Shown: positions 24,300 to 35,858, counted from the stretch's first letter. The stretch is DNA of 64,000 nt from Tenodera sinensis (GCA_030765045.1 CM060963.1:118605735-118669734), one strand, 5' to 3'. Notes: a model not told the origin generated them from the sequence alone. Made by a program: numbers and translations.

Positions 24300-26858
24300 A
24301 TTCCATAGTTTTATCTCAAGGTTTTATATAGTGCTGAGGAAAATAGAATGGGCTAAAAAAGAGAGAGGGCGAGGGAGAGGAGGACAGGGGAGGGAGGGGT
24401 GGGGGGAGAAATATCAGTTGTGTATACCACAAGCACTTTGTTTACTGCCTGCTTGCTCTTTCTCCTCTGATTTCATTCTGAGATAACATACATAGTCCAG
24501 AGATATCACAATTCATTTCTGTTCCTATATGCTGAGACAATTATAGTTTTATAACTGGAATACGGCATCAGTAACTTTTATGGGCAGGAAGTTGACAAAT
24601 TATATTCATGCTTTTGTAACTATTAATGCATGTGTACATATAGTTAAAATTAAGTGATAAATTTAAAAAATGCCTTAAGAAGTAACCAAGTTTCACATTA
24701 CCAACAAAATATTTAACATAACATTTTTGGCATTTTTATGGACAGAATTTTATTGAACCATATCCAATGCAGGAGCTACTGAAAGTGTGAGGCTATTTAC
24801 TATATACATTACTATAATGACAGTAAAGACAGTTTATTATACAACACTGAATACACTCATATTGTACACCATCAGTTTCCAAACATTAATACATAAATAA
24901 CATAGGAATGGAATCAAACACTTACCAATGATGATGACAATGAGGATGTTAATGATCAAGAGTATCCTTGCTTGAAGCACTCACACATCAGAAATAAGTA
25001 AACAGAACATTATTTACTGTACACTCCAAAAGAAGATGTTACCCAGCACTGCTAACAAACTTTCAAATCTTATTTTAATTGCGCATTTTCTTTGAATCTT
25101 AATGAAATAATTAGCTTTTATATACATTATGCTCTTGTTATAGAAGAAAAAGAACTCAACCACTTACCAGGATTAGATCAATTATACAGCAGCAAGAGAA
25201 ATACAAAAAGATTATTACAAGGATTTGAAGAACAACTTAATTCATTTTTTCAGCAAATATGCTTTAATGATTCACTGTCTGAGAATGTGAAATTCTGGAA
25301 ATGTCTGTATAAGTTGTATAAGCAGTGTTATCCCTAACAACAATGTTTCATGTACAGCAGTCTCCACAAACTGTCTTCTAAGAGGAATAGGTTTGAGAAT
25401 ATTGGTTTTCTTATTGCTATTATAGTTTTATTTTATGCTAATATGTACATTTGTACAAACTCTTTTCCTATTCATCACTTTCTTATCATACCCTTAACCG
25501 TGATACTAATCAGTGAATTAAGCTTTCTTTTTTCTTAGGATATATGCTGCACATAATTATCTCATTAGATTATTAAAAGAAAGGGGCAAAAAAGAAGGAA
25601 TATTTCCATGCTAGTTAGGTACACAAATTATTTAGAAGTATATGCAAGTGATATACTCACTCTGCTGCCCACAGTATCCAAAATAACCAGCTTCAAGACA
25701 AGTGCTGATTAAGTGAAATAAAATTATAAAAAAACTGTCTTACAGTGTGCAGAGTTTGGTTTTCCTCAGTCTGCCTCTTAAACTGCAGGACAGAGATGAG
25801 GGAAGATGCTCAATAATGTTTTTTTCATGTCCAAAACAGAATAATCATGGACTAAAGCATACATTTTAGGCAAGCTTTGGCTTTATTTCTGAAGCTCCAA
25901 GTTGAATTACTAATTCTTTTATCTACTGAAATGTTTTCACACATGAAAAATATTGTATTTGGCCATAATAATTGCTATATAAACTTCTAAATGAAGTATT
26001 GACCTCCTTCAGCTGGGCAGCAACATTTTCTTTTTATTTTAGGTCATATTGTAGATATTTTCTTCTTGAACAGGCTTACAAGTTTTTCATTATACAGTCA
26101 TGAAAATGCAATTGTAATGGCACATGGTATTAACAGAATAAGCAGCGTTGGTATCTGTGTGTATTATTTTAAAATTTATTTTAACATATTGGTACATTTT
26201 TCACTAAGTAATCTCTCTGTTGAAATTCATATTCCATTCTTATTCCTAGTTCATTTTATTTTGTTGCTTATTTAGATATTAATGCAATATTGTAGTGCTG
26301 AAACTTAATCATTCCTGGAATCAAAATGATCTGTATTATTTTATGTTCAACAATGTGAATACAGAAATCATTTTCCAAATAAACCTTAAACAGCTAAAAT
26401 TGTATTTTGATGTATTTTCAGATTAATCTTGGTTTTGCACCCAGAAGATCACATAAAATGGAAGTCATATTTTTGCAACAATATTCACTATTTTCTTTTT
26501 TAGTTAACAATGTGAGTATTACTTTACCAAAATGAAATCTATACTACTAAGATCCTTGGAACAAAAGCCTCTACACTTTCTACAGTATTTAAGAATTAAA
26601 ACACCATGCACAGACACCCAACCTTTCTAGCTGTAACCCCAGAGGGAGGTATACACATATATTTGAAAATATATAACAATAAAAAAGTTGGCTACAATCA
26701 AGAAAGTGTTTGACATTTTTTGGAGAGAGAGTGAGAGAGAGAGGGAGAGGGAGAGACAACTCAACTGCACTTTATGCTCTTCTTTTTAACTTTGGATACG
26801 TGAAATTTTTCTGCATTCTTTTGTCTTTAACAGTCAATATTTCTGTCAGGTTTATGTA
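24300..26858. other. Intronic sequence, no gene recognised
   Basis: Contains a purine-rich tract at 24356-24412 and a GA tract at 26724-26758. A plus-strand frame at 25092-25337 (81 codons) has no domain I know and no visible splice or promoter support. Confidence 0.5.
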
Positions 26859-27326
26859 TAGGTTGCGCGTTCGTTCTTGACGAATGACCTTGAGCAGAAA
26901 TCCAATGAGTGAGCCTACCCTTAATAAACAGGTCAACAAATGTTTATGCTACGATAACAGACACCTCTGTTTTCCTCTGTCACGTGTGTGTATACAGTCT
27001 ACTGCAGAAGTTTTGTGCGGTACGGATGTATGTATGCATGCAACGAAAATAGCAATTCAGACGAGGGAGAGATGTCGGGAATAGAATAAATGCAAGAAAG
27101 TTAAGTGGAAACACTTATAGAGGTATTGTGTATAATACGTGTGGCTGATATCACTGCAAGTGTCATAAATTGATTTGTAGTGTTGTTCTACTTCAGCTCA
27201 GAAGCATGCGCGTCATCTCACTGCAGACTGTACCTCCTCTCTCTCGTTCCCGCAAAAGCTGAGTAGAGACTCGCATTCAACCTTTCATATAAAATTTTCA
27301 TTCGTCAAGAAGTAACGCGCGACCTA
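26859..27326. mobile_element. 468-bp MITE, TA target
   Basis: The left end TAGGTTGCGCGTTCGTTCTT then GACGAATGA mirrors the right end, whose reverse complement is TAGGTCGCGCGTTACTTCTT then GACGAATGA. TA flanks it at 26857-26858 and 27327-27328. Interior non-coding. Mariner-type non-autonomous element. Confidence 0.85.
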
Positions 27327-27334
27327 TACTAAAT

Positions 27335-27960
27335 ATGGACTTATAGCTCGTGTTGGAGTCCTTGGATCTACAGTGTGTAGGTGGGTGAGATTATTCAGGG
27401 GAGGGGTTGAACACTGTCAACTTGTTCAGGAAGAAGACATGTCAACTTCAGAAATGATGCAGCTTTAGTTGCAGAAACAGAGGAATCCTTTACATAACTG
27501 CTTCTGAACTGAACGCAAATTCAGATTTCCCTGGATCAGCTCAAATGGCTCTGTAATGTACAAATGATACAGAACTTCATGTGTGAACAGTAGCTAAGAA
27601 ACAACATCCGACAGGTGATCAGATTGTTTCGCCTTGCATTTGCAGAGGAAAATGCTAACCGCAACAGGAATAAAGTGATATTCTCAGACGAGGTGACATG
27701 TTCTTCCACATGTAAGGGAAAGGTGGTCATCCAAAGGGATCCTGATATAATGCAAAATACATGGCTTCACAATTTCATCACGGTCGCATATCTGTATCGT
27801 GTTGGGGCTGGATATCAATGGATGGTCTAGGTTTGCTGTGGCAGCTTGACAATTCACTGAACAGTGCGCAGTACACATTAATACTTGAGAATGTTTTGAT
27901 TCCCTTTATGAGAATGAGATATCCTGATGGAATTGTTGAATTCATAGCAATAAAGATTAC
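27335..27960 (+). pseudogene. Tc1/IS630-type transposase relic
   Basis: Starts seven bases after the MITE. Frames include ARVGVLGSTVCRWVRLFRGG near 27345-27400. RLAFAEENANRNRNKVIFSD at 27630-27690 holds the first catalytic Asp in FSDEVTCSS. GRISVSCWGWISMDGLGLLW follows near 27785-27840, then SAQYTLILENVLIPFMRMRY near 27865-27925. The second and third catalytic regions are missing: the homology stops at IVEF near 27945. Stops occur in the N-terminal third. Dead fragment of unclear subfamily. Confidence 0.7.
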
Positions 27961-29903
27961 ATTTCTGTTAAAGAAAATGGAAAGGGGGAACAAACGGAAA
28001 TGGTTATTGCTCAATAATTCAAAGGATATTTGCTGCGGTTTCAAAGAAAGTTATTGTTCTGAAAAAACTGTTTTAAAATGTTTTTTTTTAATTAGGCTCT
28101 AAAGATTGCATATTTTCCAGAGCATCTGTGACACATTTAATTTGTGTTTGTGTGATACATGGCAATTTTAACTAATGAATAATGGGGTAAATTTGGTATT
28201 CTCACAGTTAAAACATTTCATCAACAGAAAGATTATAAGGACTGCTTAGCTCTTGTTCTCTGCCAATCACCAACAAATGACTTTAGGAAAGTGTGTAAAC
28301 TGTTCTTGAAAATAAACCATCATTAAAAAGCTTATGACAAAGAAATGGTTGATTTACTTTATACAGACAGTAGCTAATGGTCAATGGAACAACATTACTG
28401 ACAACTGAAGACCTAACAATAGCTTCTCAAAAATATTTTCAGCAAAATCATGCTAACCTCTGGTTCCCAACTCAATGGAGAGCAATGGGTTTCTTTGGGT
28501 GTAAATACCCTTAGCATGACTTCCTTCAGAAGAGAAGTGAGGCTAGTGTCCCATGTTGTTCATTTAGGGTAATAAAAGAACCTCAAGCCTGCTAAAGAGG
28601 CCTTTGAGCAAAATTAAGCAGACTTTCATATCCAATATAGAATGGGATATTGAGAACCATGGCAATTAAAGAGAATCCAAAAATAAAAACTGAAGTTTTA
28701 TTATCTACTGTGTCATTTTATGTCAAAGTAAGACTCACATTAGCCTAAAGAAAATATTCATGACAAAAATAATGAGTAAATGTATCAGTAAACCATTAAA
28801 GTGAAGTATTTATAGCAAGAAAAAAAATTTAAATGTACCAGAATGAGCTATTTCACTGCAATTTGCATAATATACTACATATATATTAAAATACTAATGC
28901 ACATTAAAAAGAGAGAGGGAGAGAATTAAACAAAATTAAAAAAGTTAATCAGCCTTGATCTGCTAACTATGGTAAAATTATTTAGATAATCACAGTCACA
29001 TGTAAAAGTAGTCATTATGATCAAGATTGAGCAACCGAGTACAATTTAAAATACTTTTATCGACAACCTATGTCACCAATCTTTTTGCTATCATCACCTT
29101 TTTTTAAAAATATCTTTGCTCTGCATTTTGCATTTTCAAGAACACTTATGTTTTCCAATTGTTCCAATTATTGGCATTTTGTTAAAATAAGGTAACTAAA
29201 CTAAAAGCTAAGTTAGGCTTATGATTTGAGTTTCTTCACAAATGTGTATAGTATGCTAAAATCACATTTACATTATTATTATTATTAATTTTGTGAAACA
29301 GTATTACATTTCTCCAGTATTTTATTTTTGGAATGTTAAGTCATCATAATTACTTCAATAGCCACTGTACCATCAAATACTGATTCTTTAGTTTCTTCAG
29401 AATTTGGAATTTTTAAGCTCTTATGTTCACTTCAGTTTTTCATATCTTGAAATGTTAACTATGACCGAAAGACCCAGAAGAGCACAGAATTTAATTATTG
29501 TATAAATTCTGATCTGAGCATATTTGGAATGCTAAAACTTATATTCATCACAGATAAGGGACGCACTTCGTAACTTCCATTTCAGCTCTTATTTATAGTT
29601 ACTAAGATGATTTTAAAACATTTGGTTAAATTGCTGCCTTTGCATTAACCCATGTTGGTGTGCTCAATTTTTTTTTCCATCTTGCCCTTTAAATGACAAT
29701 AAATGTACATTGCAGCATAAGCATTCAAATACGTGAAATGTATTCTGATTTCATTTTCATGCTTAGATGCTGCTCTTGAGAAAGTTTTTCTAATATCATG
29801 GCCCGTCAGAATTCCCCACTTTCAGCTCCACGCCCCATACATACACAAGAAGAAATGTACTGTCTCATACCACCAACCCTTTCTGATCCCATTCTCCTAC
29901 TAC
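27961..29903. other. Intronic sequence, no gene seen
   Basis: AT-rich. An ATT trinucleotide run at 29273-29287. Nothing else recognised before the kazrin donor at 29903. The open frame that continues past the donor to 29806 is read-through into the intron. Confidence 0.5.
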
Positions 29904-30871
29904 CTGCATCTGCATCATACCGGCTTGCTAGTGATCTGGCGTCTGACACAGGCTGGTCTCCACATGTTTCACCACTGCGCCTGCTGCTATCTCCACTGCT
30001 ACCACCACCCCCACCTCCGTTTGAAAGGATATCGGCTGGTGTATCATACACCCCTGCACTTGGATTACCTAGCTCTCTGTCACTGTCATATCCACCACTT
30101 ATCCGAACTTCTGCAATATTTTCATATATTCCATTATCATCATCATCTTCATCATCATGGTCAGGGTCACTCTCTTCACCACTATATGGCCAATTGGAAT
30201 TTGAGCTTGGAGCAGTAGCTTCTTCTCTACTGAGCTCTGCTACATTTTCATAAGTACCTTGCCTTTCGAGATCCTTACTATACTGTTGCATTACTAGGCC
30301 AATTCTTTCCATTGAAGCTTCAGAAGAGCCAAGACGTTCAATATCTTTTATATACTGACGAACACCTTGTCTTGCTTGTTCAGCAGTCATTTCATAGGCT
30401 CCATGTCTTTCTATTACTTCATGTCTGAATGATGCTGGTATTCGACTTCCAGAGGATCTTCCCTCATCCATGGTTTTGCGCCGACCTGGCTCAAACCATC
30501 GTGATGTTGAACCTGATCGAGATACCTCATAAGAACTATGACTTTCTGTATCTGCAGTACTTCTGAAAGGTGCCCGAGATCCCCAGCCTAACATGGTGGT
30601 AGTTCTCCTTGCATCCACTGAGCAGATGTTTCTGCTATGATGGCGTCTTCCAGTAGAAGGTGATGAGGACTTACCCTCTTGGCTGCTAGGACTTGCCACC
30701 TTGCGATGCCTGCTCCTGGCAAATACACGTGATATACTTCCCCATGTACCACCTCTGCTTCCACTGCGACCAGAGGGCTGCGACACAGCTGGTGGTGGAG
30801 GAGGATGATGCTGTGTCTTCATACTACGCCGTACTTCCAGTTCTAGGGGGTTGCTAAGCTGTTCCACTGAT
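29904..30871 (-). CDS. Kazrin-like gene, large exon with Tyr-motif repeats
   Basis: A 968-bp internal exon of the same gene as 1998-2191. The acceptor is GTGTATAG ending at 30872; the donor is GATGCAG/GTAGTA at 29904/29903. It enters in phase 2 and leaves in phase 1, matching the SAM exon. It encodes about 322 residues. After a basic, Pro-rich start (HHPPPPPA) comes a GTWGSISRVFARSRHRK motif, then a Ser/Arg-rich low-complexity stretch. Three tandem repeats of 24 residues follow (IERHGAYEMTAEQ, IERLGSSEASMER, LERQGTYENVAEL), then an acidic run (HDDEDDDD) and IYENIAE and VYDTPAD motifs. A Gly/Ser tail leads towards the SAM region. Mostly predicted disordered. There is no genuine start here: the GTG at 30879 lies in the intron. 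GC content exceeds the flanks. Identity rests on the linked SAM exon. Confidence 0.8.
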
Positions 30872-31834
30872 CTATACACACAAAAATATATTTATAAAAT
30901 AATAACAAAAAAATAACATTTATTGTCAATACACATGTTTAAAAATTTCTTTCAATGTCAGTTATAAAAGAAGGAAAGAAACAGAATTATATATACGAAA
31001 TTAAAACGCTCAAAATAATAACATTGAAGAATTATTTATAGTTCACCTAAATTATATAAACATTAGAATATTTTTAATAATGTTTCAAACTGTGATCCAG
31101 ATGGTTGTTTAATGTCATTTTGCAGTTTATTACACACAATTAAATCTTCAACATCTACACTTTTTTCTGATATTTTCTTACCAATCTGCATTACTTAAGG
31201 TAAAGTACAAATCTTTAAATTTCTGGGAAATACTATCATGTATCATGACATAACATATGTTTGATATGCTGGGACATGGGCAGTGTCTGGATCCCTTCTC
31301 AATAAATACATAGAAAAAAGAAAAATACAAAACAATTACAGTTACAAATAAGAGTAAAGCAATAGTGTGAAGCCTGTTATATTAAATAACTAGCTTTAAC
31401 AAGCAATGCAATATTTTAAAACTGTGTTGCTTAACATAATGTATTATTATGAATTATATTATTCTTTATCAAATGAACCCATTTTGAAATTGTTCAGATT
31501 TTGTTGCACTCAGCTTTTTATTTTCTAGATGTTCACTAATCTTTACTAGCCTGGACTATTTTAAGCTGCTGTCCACAAGTTTTTAGTCCACCTACTTCTG
31601 CTAAGTAAAGACTACAAATGCAAAAAACTTATTCCTCTTCTAGCTTGGCCACTTGGTTACGAGATTATGGGCCTTCTCTCACCTCTCCCAAAGGCAGGAA
31701 GTGAGCTCTTTCTATCTTTTCAATAGCATTTGATGCATACTCTTAACTTCATATGGTACCACAGATGGCACTGGTATTACATGACTGACAGAGAAAATTT
31801 TGAAAGGACACATTCCAGGTCTAAGTTTAAGGTA
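30872..31834 (-). other. Intron upstream of the large kazrin exon
   Basis: Begins with a phase-2 acceptor (TGTGTGTATAG). No coiled-coil exon of the kazrin N-terminus was recognised to the right, so it probably lies beyond 64000 or in exons too short to see. Confidence 0.5.
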
Positions 31835-32150
31835 CAGTAGAGCTGCAGTTATCCGAGCCCCAGCTAAGCGAGTTCTGGATTAACCAAGGTCCCATTTTAT
31901 GAAGTGTGACGAGCAAAATTATTAAATGTCACAGAAAATCAAGAAACTTTGCCCATAGATCATGGCAACCTCAGCCTTGTACAGCTAGCTCAAAGATAAA
32001 TGATGCAGCCGAGTGGATTAATGCAGACCAACAATTGGAAGTGACTGATGAGTAGGGCAAGGCAATTAATGATTTTGCATCTTTTCCTTATGAAGGTTGA
32101 AACATTGCTTGCATATACAGAAAGGTATGGCATTGACTAACGAGTTAAAT
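31835..32150 (+). mobile_element. Tigger/pogo fragment with transposase tail
   Basis: The left terminus CAGTAGAGCTGCAGTTATCC follows a TA and resembles Tigger ends. About 150 bp later a plus-strand frame gives RKSRNFAHRSW and DAAEWINADQQLEVTDE, like the acidic C-terminal tail of jerky/Tigger transposases. A 5' end joined directly to a C-terminus implies an internal deletion. The right end was not found. Confidence 0.5.
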
Positions 32151-32351
32151 AAAAGCAATTTGTTAGGGAATTTTTGTGCATTTTCTTACTTTTTTTATGG
32201 ATAGGTAATTTTTTGGCAATTTTTAGGTCATTTTGAGCATTTTTAACACTTTTCCGGAAGGTTGAGAGATTATTTGTATTTAATTCATTTTTTTTAAAGT
32301 TAAAATTCAGTATTTTTCCTTGTCAATAAAATTTCTTGGATTTAAGTAAAT

Positions 32352-32493
32352 GCTATGCTAACTCCTACCCCTATTTTTTAAGGAATGTGAATTATGAACT
32401 GGCCCACTTCCAGGAATTCAATTTTTAGAGCTTAAGCTACCTCCTACCCATACTTTTTAAGGAATGTCGTTAATGGACTTGCCCACACTCCCG
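32352..32493. repeat. Two imperfect direct repeats
   Basis: CTCCTACCCCTATTTTTTAA GGAATG... at about 32369 recurs as CTCCTACCCATACTTTTTAA GGAATG at about 32443, each followed by a TGGCCCAC/TTGCCCAC stretch. Unit spacing is about 75-85 bp. Origin unknown. Confidence 0.55.
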
Positions 32494-32806
32494 AGGAAAT
32501 TCCTATATCCAGGTAAAACGGCATTGTTGTGCTGTTAAGTGAGGTGATCAGTTGTTCCTAGCACCTGTACGAGCACCATAAGAGCAAAATGTCTAAAGTG
32601 AAGGGAAGTAATAGTGTTAAATTGAAGGCGCTTATTTCAAAATATAGAGAAAACTGGGTTTGTCTGGGGAATAGCAAAACCATTAGTGAGACTACCATAT
32701 TAAAACACCAAAAAGTAATCCTACAGTATAATAAATTTACATCTGTTCCTTGGGCAGACAAAAGATTAATGAAAATATATAAAAAAACATAACAAGCTTC
32801 TAGCAT

Positions 32807-33860
32807 CACAAAACAGATACATACAGCATACAAAATTTACTCTGCACAGTTTTTAAAAGACAGAATTCCCCACAATGGAAGTTCAGGTATTTATCAGATT
32901 AATTGTGCACACTGTGACCAAATATACATAGGCAAGACTAAAAGAAATTTAATAACTAGCATAAAAGAACACATACAGTGCATAAAATACTAACAGATTG
33001 AAAACACAGCCATAGCAACAACCACTATGGCATTATTCAGGAAGCTAATCTTCTCAGGACAGCAAGATACCCAGAGGTAGAGGTAGAGTATAGAGTAAGG
33101 GATTCCACACTGAGCCAACTATGTTAGTCCATTGTATGTTAGACCCCAGGAGGAAGGGATGAAATGAGAGTGCTCTATGGGCATGTTGGAACCTGGGTGA
33201 GTAGCGGGAGTCAGCATTAGGGTCCCTAACGTGTGCTGGAGATTCTTCATCCTGACATTAGGGTTCATCAAGCAGCCACCAGCCTCATTGGTTCCGACAG
33301 TAGTCCACCCCAGTAGGTCAGGCAAATGCAATGTCACCCATCTGTAGAGATCAGCAGTTACAGTTCGCAAAGTCCCCACACAGCAGTGCCAAACATGCCC
33401 ATCGCCAACACTTTTGACCCTGAAAGACTGGATTGAAATGAAGGTGAAATGAAATGGAGGGATGGAAAATTCAGTAGATGTAATACTTCTTACCAGCATT
33501 TGCCTTGTAACCCAGAAAAATCCCCAAAAAATCCATGGGTTAAGAAGGTAGGCTATGGGAATCGAACCCACGACCTCCTGAATATGAGGCTCACTTATTA
33601 CCATGGAGTTATCTCATTCAGTACAAGATACCCAACTGAGCTCTGAGTTTGAGAAAACATTCACATCATATAAAACAAGGACAGAATTATGAATTTTGAT
33701 TCCCCAACAACGAATCAGTTTAGCAAGTGCATATCAATACACCCACCACCACCACCAGAGACTTCCACCATCAATAATATACTGGACAACACAACACCTA
33801 CATCTATTAGTCAGTCAGTTGTTAGCTGAAGATGGAAAATATCCTAATTTTCTAAGCTAA
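32807..33860 (+). mobile_element. Penelope-like element fragment (GIY-YIG)
   Basis: A plus-strand frame at about 32865-33000 encodes SGIYQINCAHCDQIYIGKTK then a helix RNLITSIKEH. These are the GIY and YIG blocks and conserved Arg region of the endonuclease of Penelope-like retroelements. Only this C-terminal domain is recognisable; no RT was found upstream, so it is 5'-truncated. The sequence resumes after a SINE-like insert at about 33642 and fades by 33860. Stops are present. Confidence 0.7.
33116..33634 (-). mobile_element. SINE-like retroposon in the Penelope fragment
   Basis: 519 bp between ACTGAGC repeats (33109-33115 and 33635-33641). On the minus strand the 5' end carries a tRNA-like head: GATAACTCCATGGTAATAAG (A-box region, about 33616) and GTGGGTTCGATTCCCA (B box, about 33562). 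A non-tRNA body of over 400 bp then runs through GGTTACAAGGCAAATGCTGG. The 7-bp duplication is short, so boundaries are moderately certain. A 161-codon minus frame inside it has no known domain. Confidence 0.6.
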
Positions 33861-34191
33861 TAAGGTATACTTAAATAAACCTTACCTTTGATATTAATAT
33901 GCTCAACCTCAATTGCTCAAAAAGCTTCCAATCGTTATTGTATTTAATGAGCTCATTATTGCAACAAATAACAGGAAAATGGGCATGCAGGGTACCACTA
34001 GTAAAGGCAAGTAAGGGCCTGGAAAATTTATACTTCAAGTGGGAAAGTTAAAGTCTGAAAATGCTATCAGGGGAGATGTGGAGGAACATAGCTAAACAAG
34101 CTAAGGTGTTCTGTGTGCACTTTGGTTTTGCTATCTTTGTGTAACAGTGGCATTTAGAAAATAATGATTTACAATTGCATAGTTTTAAAAA
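33861..34191. other. No gene seen
   Basis: AT-rich sequence between the Penelope fragment and the LTR element. Confidence 0.5.
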
Positions 34192-34195
34192 TACT

Positions 34196-34691
34196 GTGAC
34201 TTTAGTTGGGTGTAAAAAGTAAAGAAGACAGATGTAGTCGGGATAAAGATACACTTTTATTTCCGTAAACAGTAACTTTTTACACTCGTTGCAACAGCAA
34301 GAAAGTCATTTCCGATTCTCTCACAGCACGGCTCCAAATTCGTCACAAAACTGTCCCTTCTCCGTCGGCACGACAGCTCAACGCTTCACATACGTCTGTC
34401 CTTTCCGTAGGCACGACTACTCAACGCTTCACATACGTCTGACTAACTCTTCTGTCGCACTTTACCGCTATTTATATCTCCCAGGCACTATTCTGGAAAG
34501 TTCAGTTATTGCGGTGAAATACAAAGTAGAAGATTCCAGTAGCCTCTATCCTTTTCTCTCTTTCGGCAAGCGCCCCAACAATGCGGTCATTCTCTATCTC
34601 CTTCCTTCGGCTCCTTTGCGGTAGTGCCGACAATAATGCGATGGGTGACACTGCTGTTGTCGGCAATTAGATGCGGCGGGCGCGGTGACAC
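34196..34691 (-). repeat. 3' LTR of the non-autonomous LTR element
   Basis: Direct repeat of 35939-36434. On the minus strand it begins GTGTCACCGCGCCCG and ends AAAGTCAC. Just inside, the minus strand has GAGGAGGGAGCA (34703-34692), a polypurine tract. Confidence 0.85.
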
Positions 34692-35858
34692 TGCTCCCTC
34701 CTCAGAGTTGGTCGTCCCGACCAGCACTATCACTGCGGCGTCTCCGTTGCGCCCCGGTGGACTAACCCGTCGAACCTCTTCTCCAGGAGGCACGATCCTA
34801 GGTATCGCTGTTGGATAGTGTCCCTTGGTCTGGGTAGGACGATGTATGCCATCCTGCTTCGAAATTCTGCAACAGTACCGCCGGTCTTGACGGTCTCTCG
34901 TCCAGTTGCCCTTCTTCCTGGTGTGTTGACGGGTTATCCTGCGCACTTGGAAACGGCTCACTGGGTACCATGTCCTCCGACCTCTCTGGCGCACCTTCGC
35001 AGCCACCTTGCTTCCGATGGGTCCGGCAACAAACCCCACCACATCCGCGCGAGTCGCGTCCACCGCTGCACTCGTGTACACTTGTGCTCGGCACGGCCTG
35101 TCCTGTATCCTGCCGTCCACGATGATATCCACCATTCTTCCGTTCACGGCACTATGCGTCAGGTGATTGGATGGCTCCGACGGTCCCCCCATGTCCCACG
35201 CCAAGTCGGTTCTCGCGTGTTGCTCGTTTGCTTGTGCGCTTCCCTGCTGATCGTCCTCCACGTCATATCCTGGTTGGTTACGTACCCGACACACTCCTCC
35301 AGGGGATCCTCGACGACGTCCCTGAACTGTCCCTTTGTCTTCCCCGAGACGTACACTTTCGTTATCTGAAACGGGCGCAACTGTCGCCTCGGCCACTAGG
35401 TGCTTCCTCCCCGGGTCCGCGCTATTCCGTCTGCCCCTGGCATCCAGTACTTTGACGCTCTCGTCAACTCTTACTACCAGGGCGCCAAGACGTTCCCCGT
35501 CGTCCTCCACGACGTCCACATGCTGGCAGAGGTCTTCCACCTTTTCGCCGAGTTCTTCCACGTCTTCCGTCACGCCAATCAGTTCACCGTCAATTTTCGC
35601 CGATAGCTCCGTCTTCATCTCTTTCAGCTCGGCAGCGAGGTTGTCGTTTCTCGTCTTCATTTTGGCAACGAGGTTGTCGGTTGCCGTCTTCATCTCTTTC
35701 AGCTCGGTAGCGAGATTGTCATTTAACGTTTCCATTTTGGCAGCGAAGTTGTCGTTTGCCGTCTTCATTTCGGCAGCGAAGTTGTCGTTTGCCGTCTTCA
35801 TTTCGGCGAATAATTCTTTCATCATTGCCATCATCCTGGTTTCCGAATCTCCCTCCAT
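34587..35858 (-). CDS. Gag-like coiled-coil ORF of the non-autonomous element
   Basis: 423-codon ORF with ATG at 35858, just inside the 5' LTR and PBS. The first 85 residues are a heptad-like array of about four EMKTANDNFAA / ELKEMKTATDNLV units (coiled coil, oligomerisation). A linker follows, then a stretch NGRMVDIIVDGRIQDRPCRA followed by QVYTSAAVDATRADVV. It aligns in position with a retropepsin, but YTSA stands where DTGA is expected, so a protease would be inactive. The remainder is Arg-rich and unrecognised, and the frame runs into the 3' LTR before stopping. It may be a chimera left by deletion of pol. Known families keep gag for assembly; a role here is inference. Confidence 0.6.
   Translation of the reverse strand: MEGDSETRMMAMMKELFAEMKTANDNFAAEMKTANDNFAAKMETLNDNLATELKEMKTATDNLVAKMKTRNDNLAAELKEMKTELSAKIDGELIGVTEDVEELGEKVEDLCQHVDVVEDDGERLGALVVRVDESVKVLDARGRRNSADPGRKHLVAEATVAPVSDNESVRLGEDKGTVQGRRRGSPGGVCRVRNQPGYDVEDDQQGSAQANEQHARTDLAWDMGGPSEPSNHLTHSAVNGRMVDIIVDGRIQDRPCRAQVYTSAAVDATRADVVGFVAGPIGSKVAAKVRQRGRRTWYPVSRFQVRRITRQHTRKKGNWTRDRQDRRYCCRISKQDGIHRPTQTKGHYPTAIPRIVPPGEEVRRVSPPGRNGDAAVIVLVGTTNSEEGAVSPRPPHLIADNSSVTHRIIVGTTAKEPKEGDRE

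Larger units (their letters stand above)
2192..29903 (-). other. 27.7-kb intron of the kazrin-like gene
   Basis: Bounded by donor GTAGTA at 29903-29898 and an acceptor ending CAG at 2194-2192 on the minus strand, both phase 1. It is filled with the transposon relics, SINEs and microsatellites listed separately. I found no further kazrin-like coding segment in it, but a short alternative exon could be missed by eye. Confidence 0.75.

Noticed and set aside
29806..29903. Extension of the kazrin exon to the stop at 29806
   Set aside because: The CAG/GTAGTA donor at 29904/29903 fits phase 1 of the SAM exon; the remainder is intron read-through. An intron-retention end cannot be excluded.
29733..30253. 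Two plus-strand ORFs of 151-161 codons
   Set aside because: Antisense to the kazrin exon, whose minus frame has splice sites and family motifs.
34289..34624. 111-codon plus-strand ORF, repeated at 36032-36367
   Set aside because: Lies antisense in both LTRs of the minus-strand element; duplicated because the LTR is duplicated; no domain.
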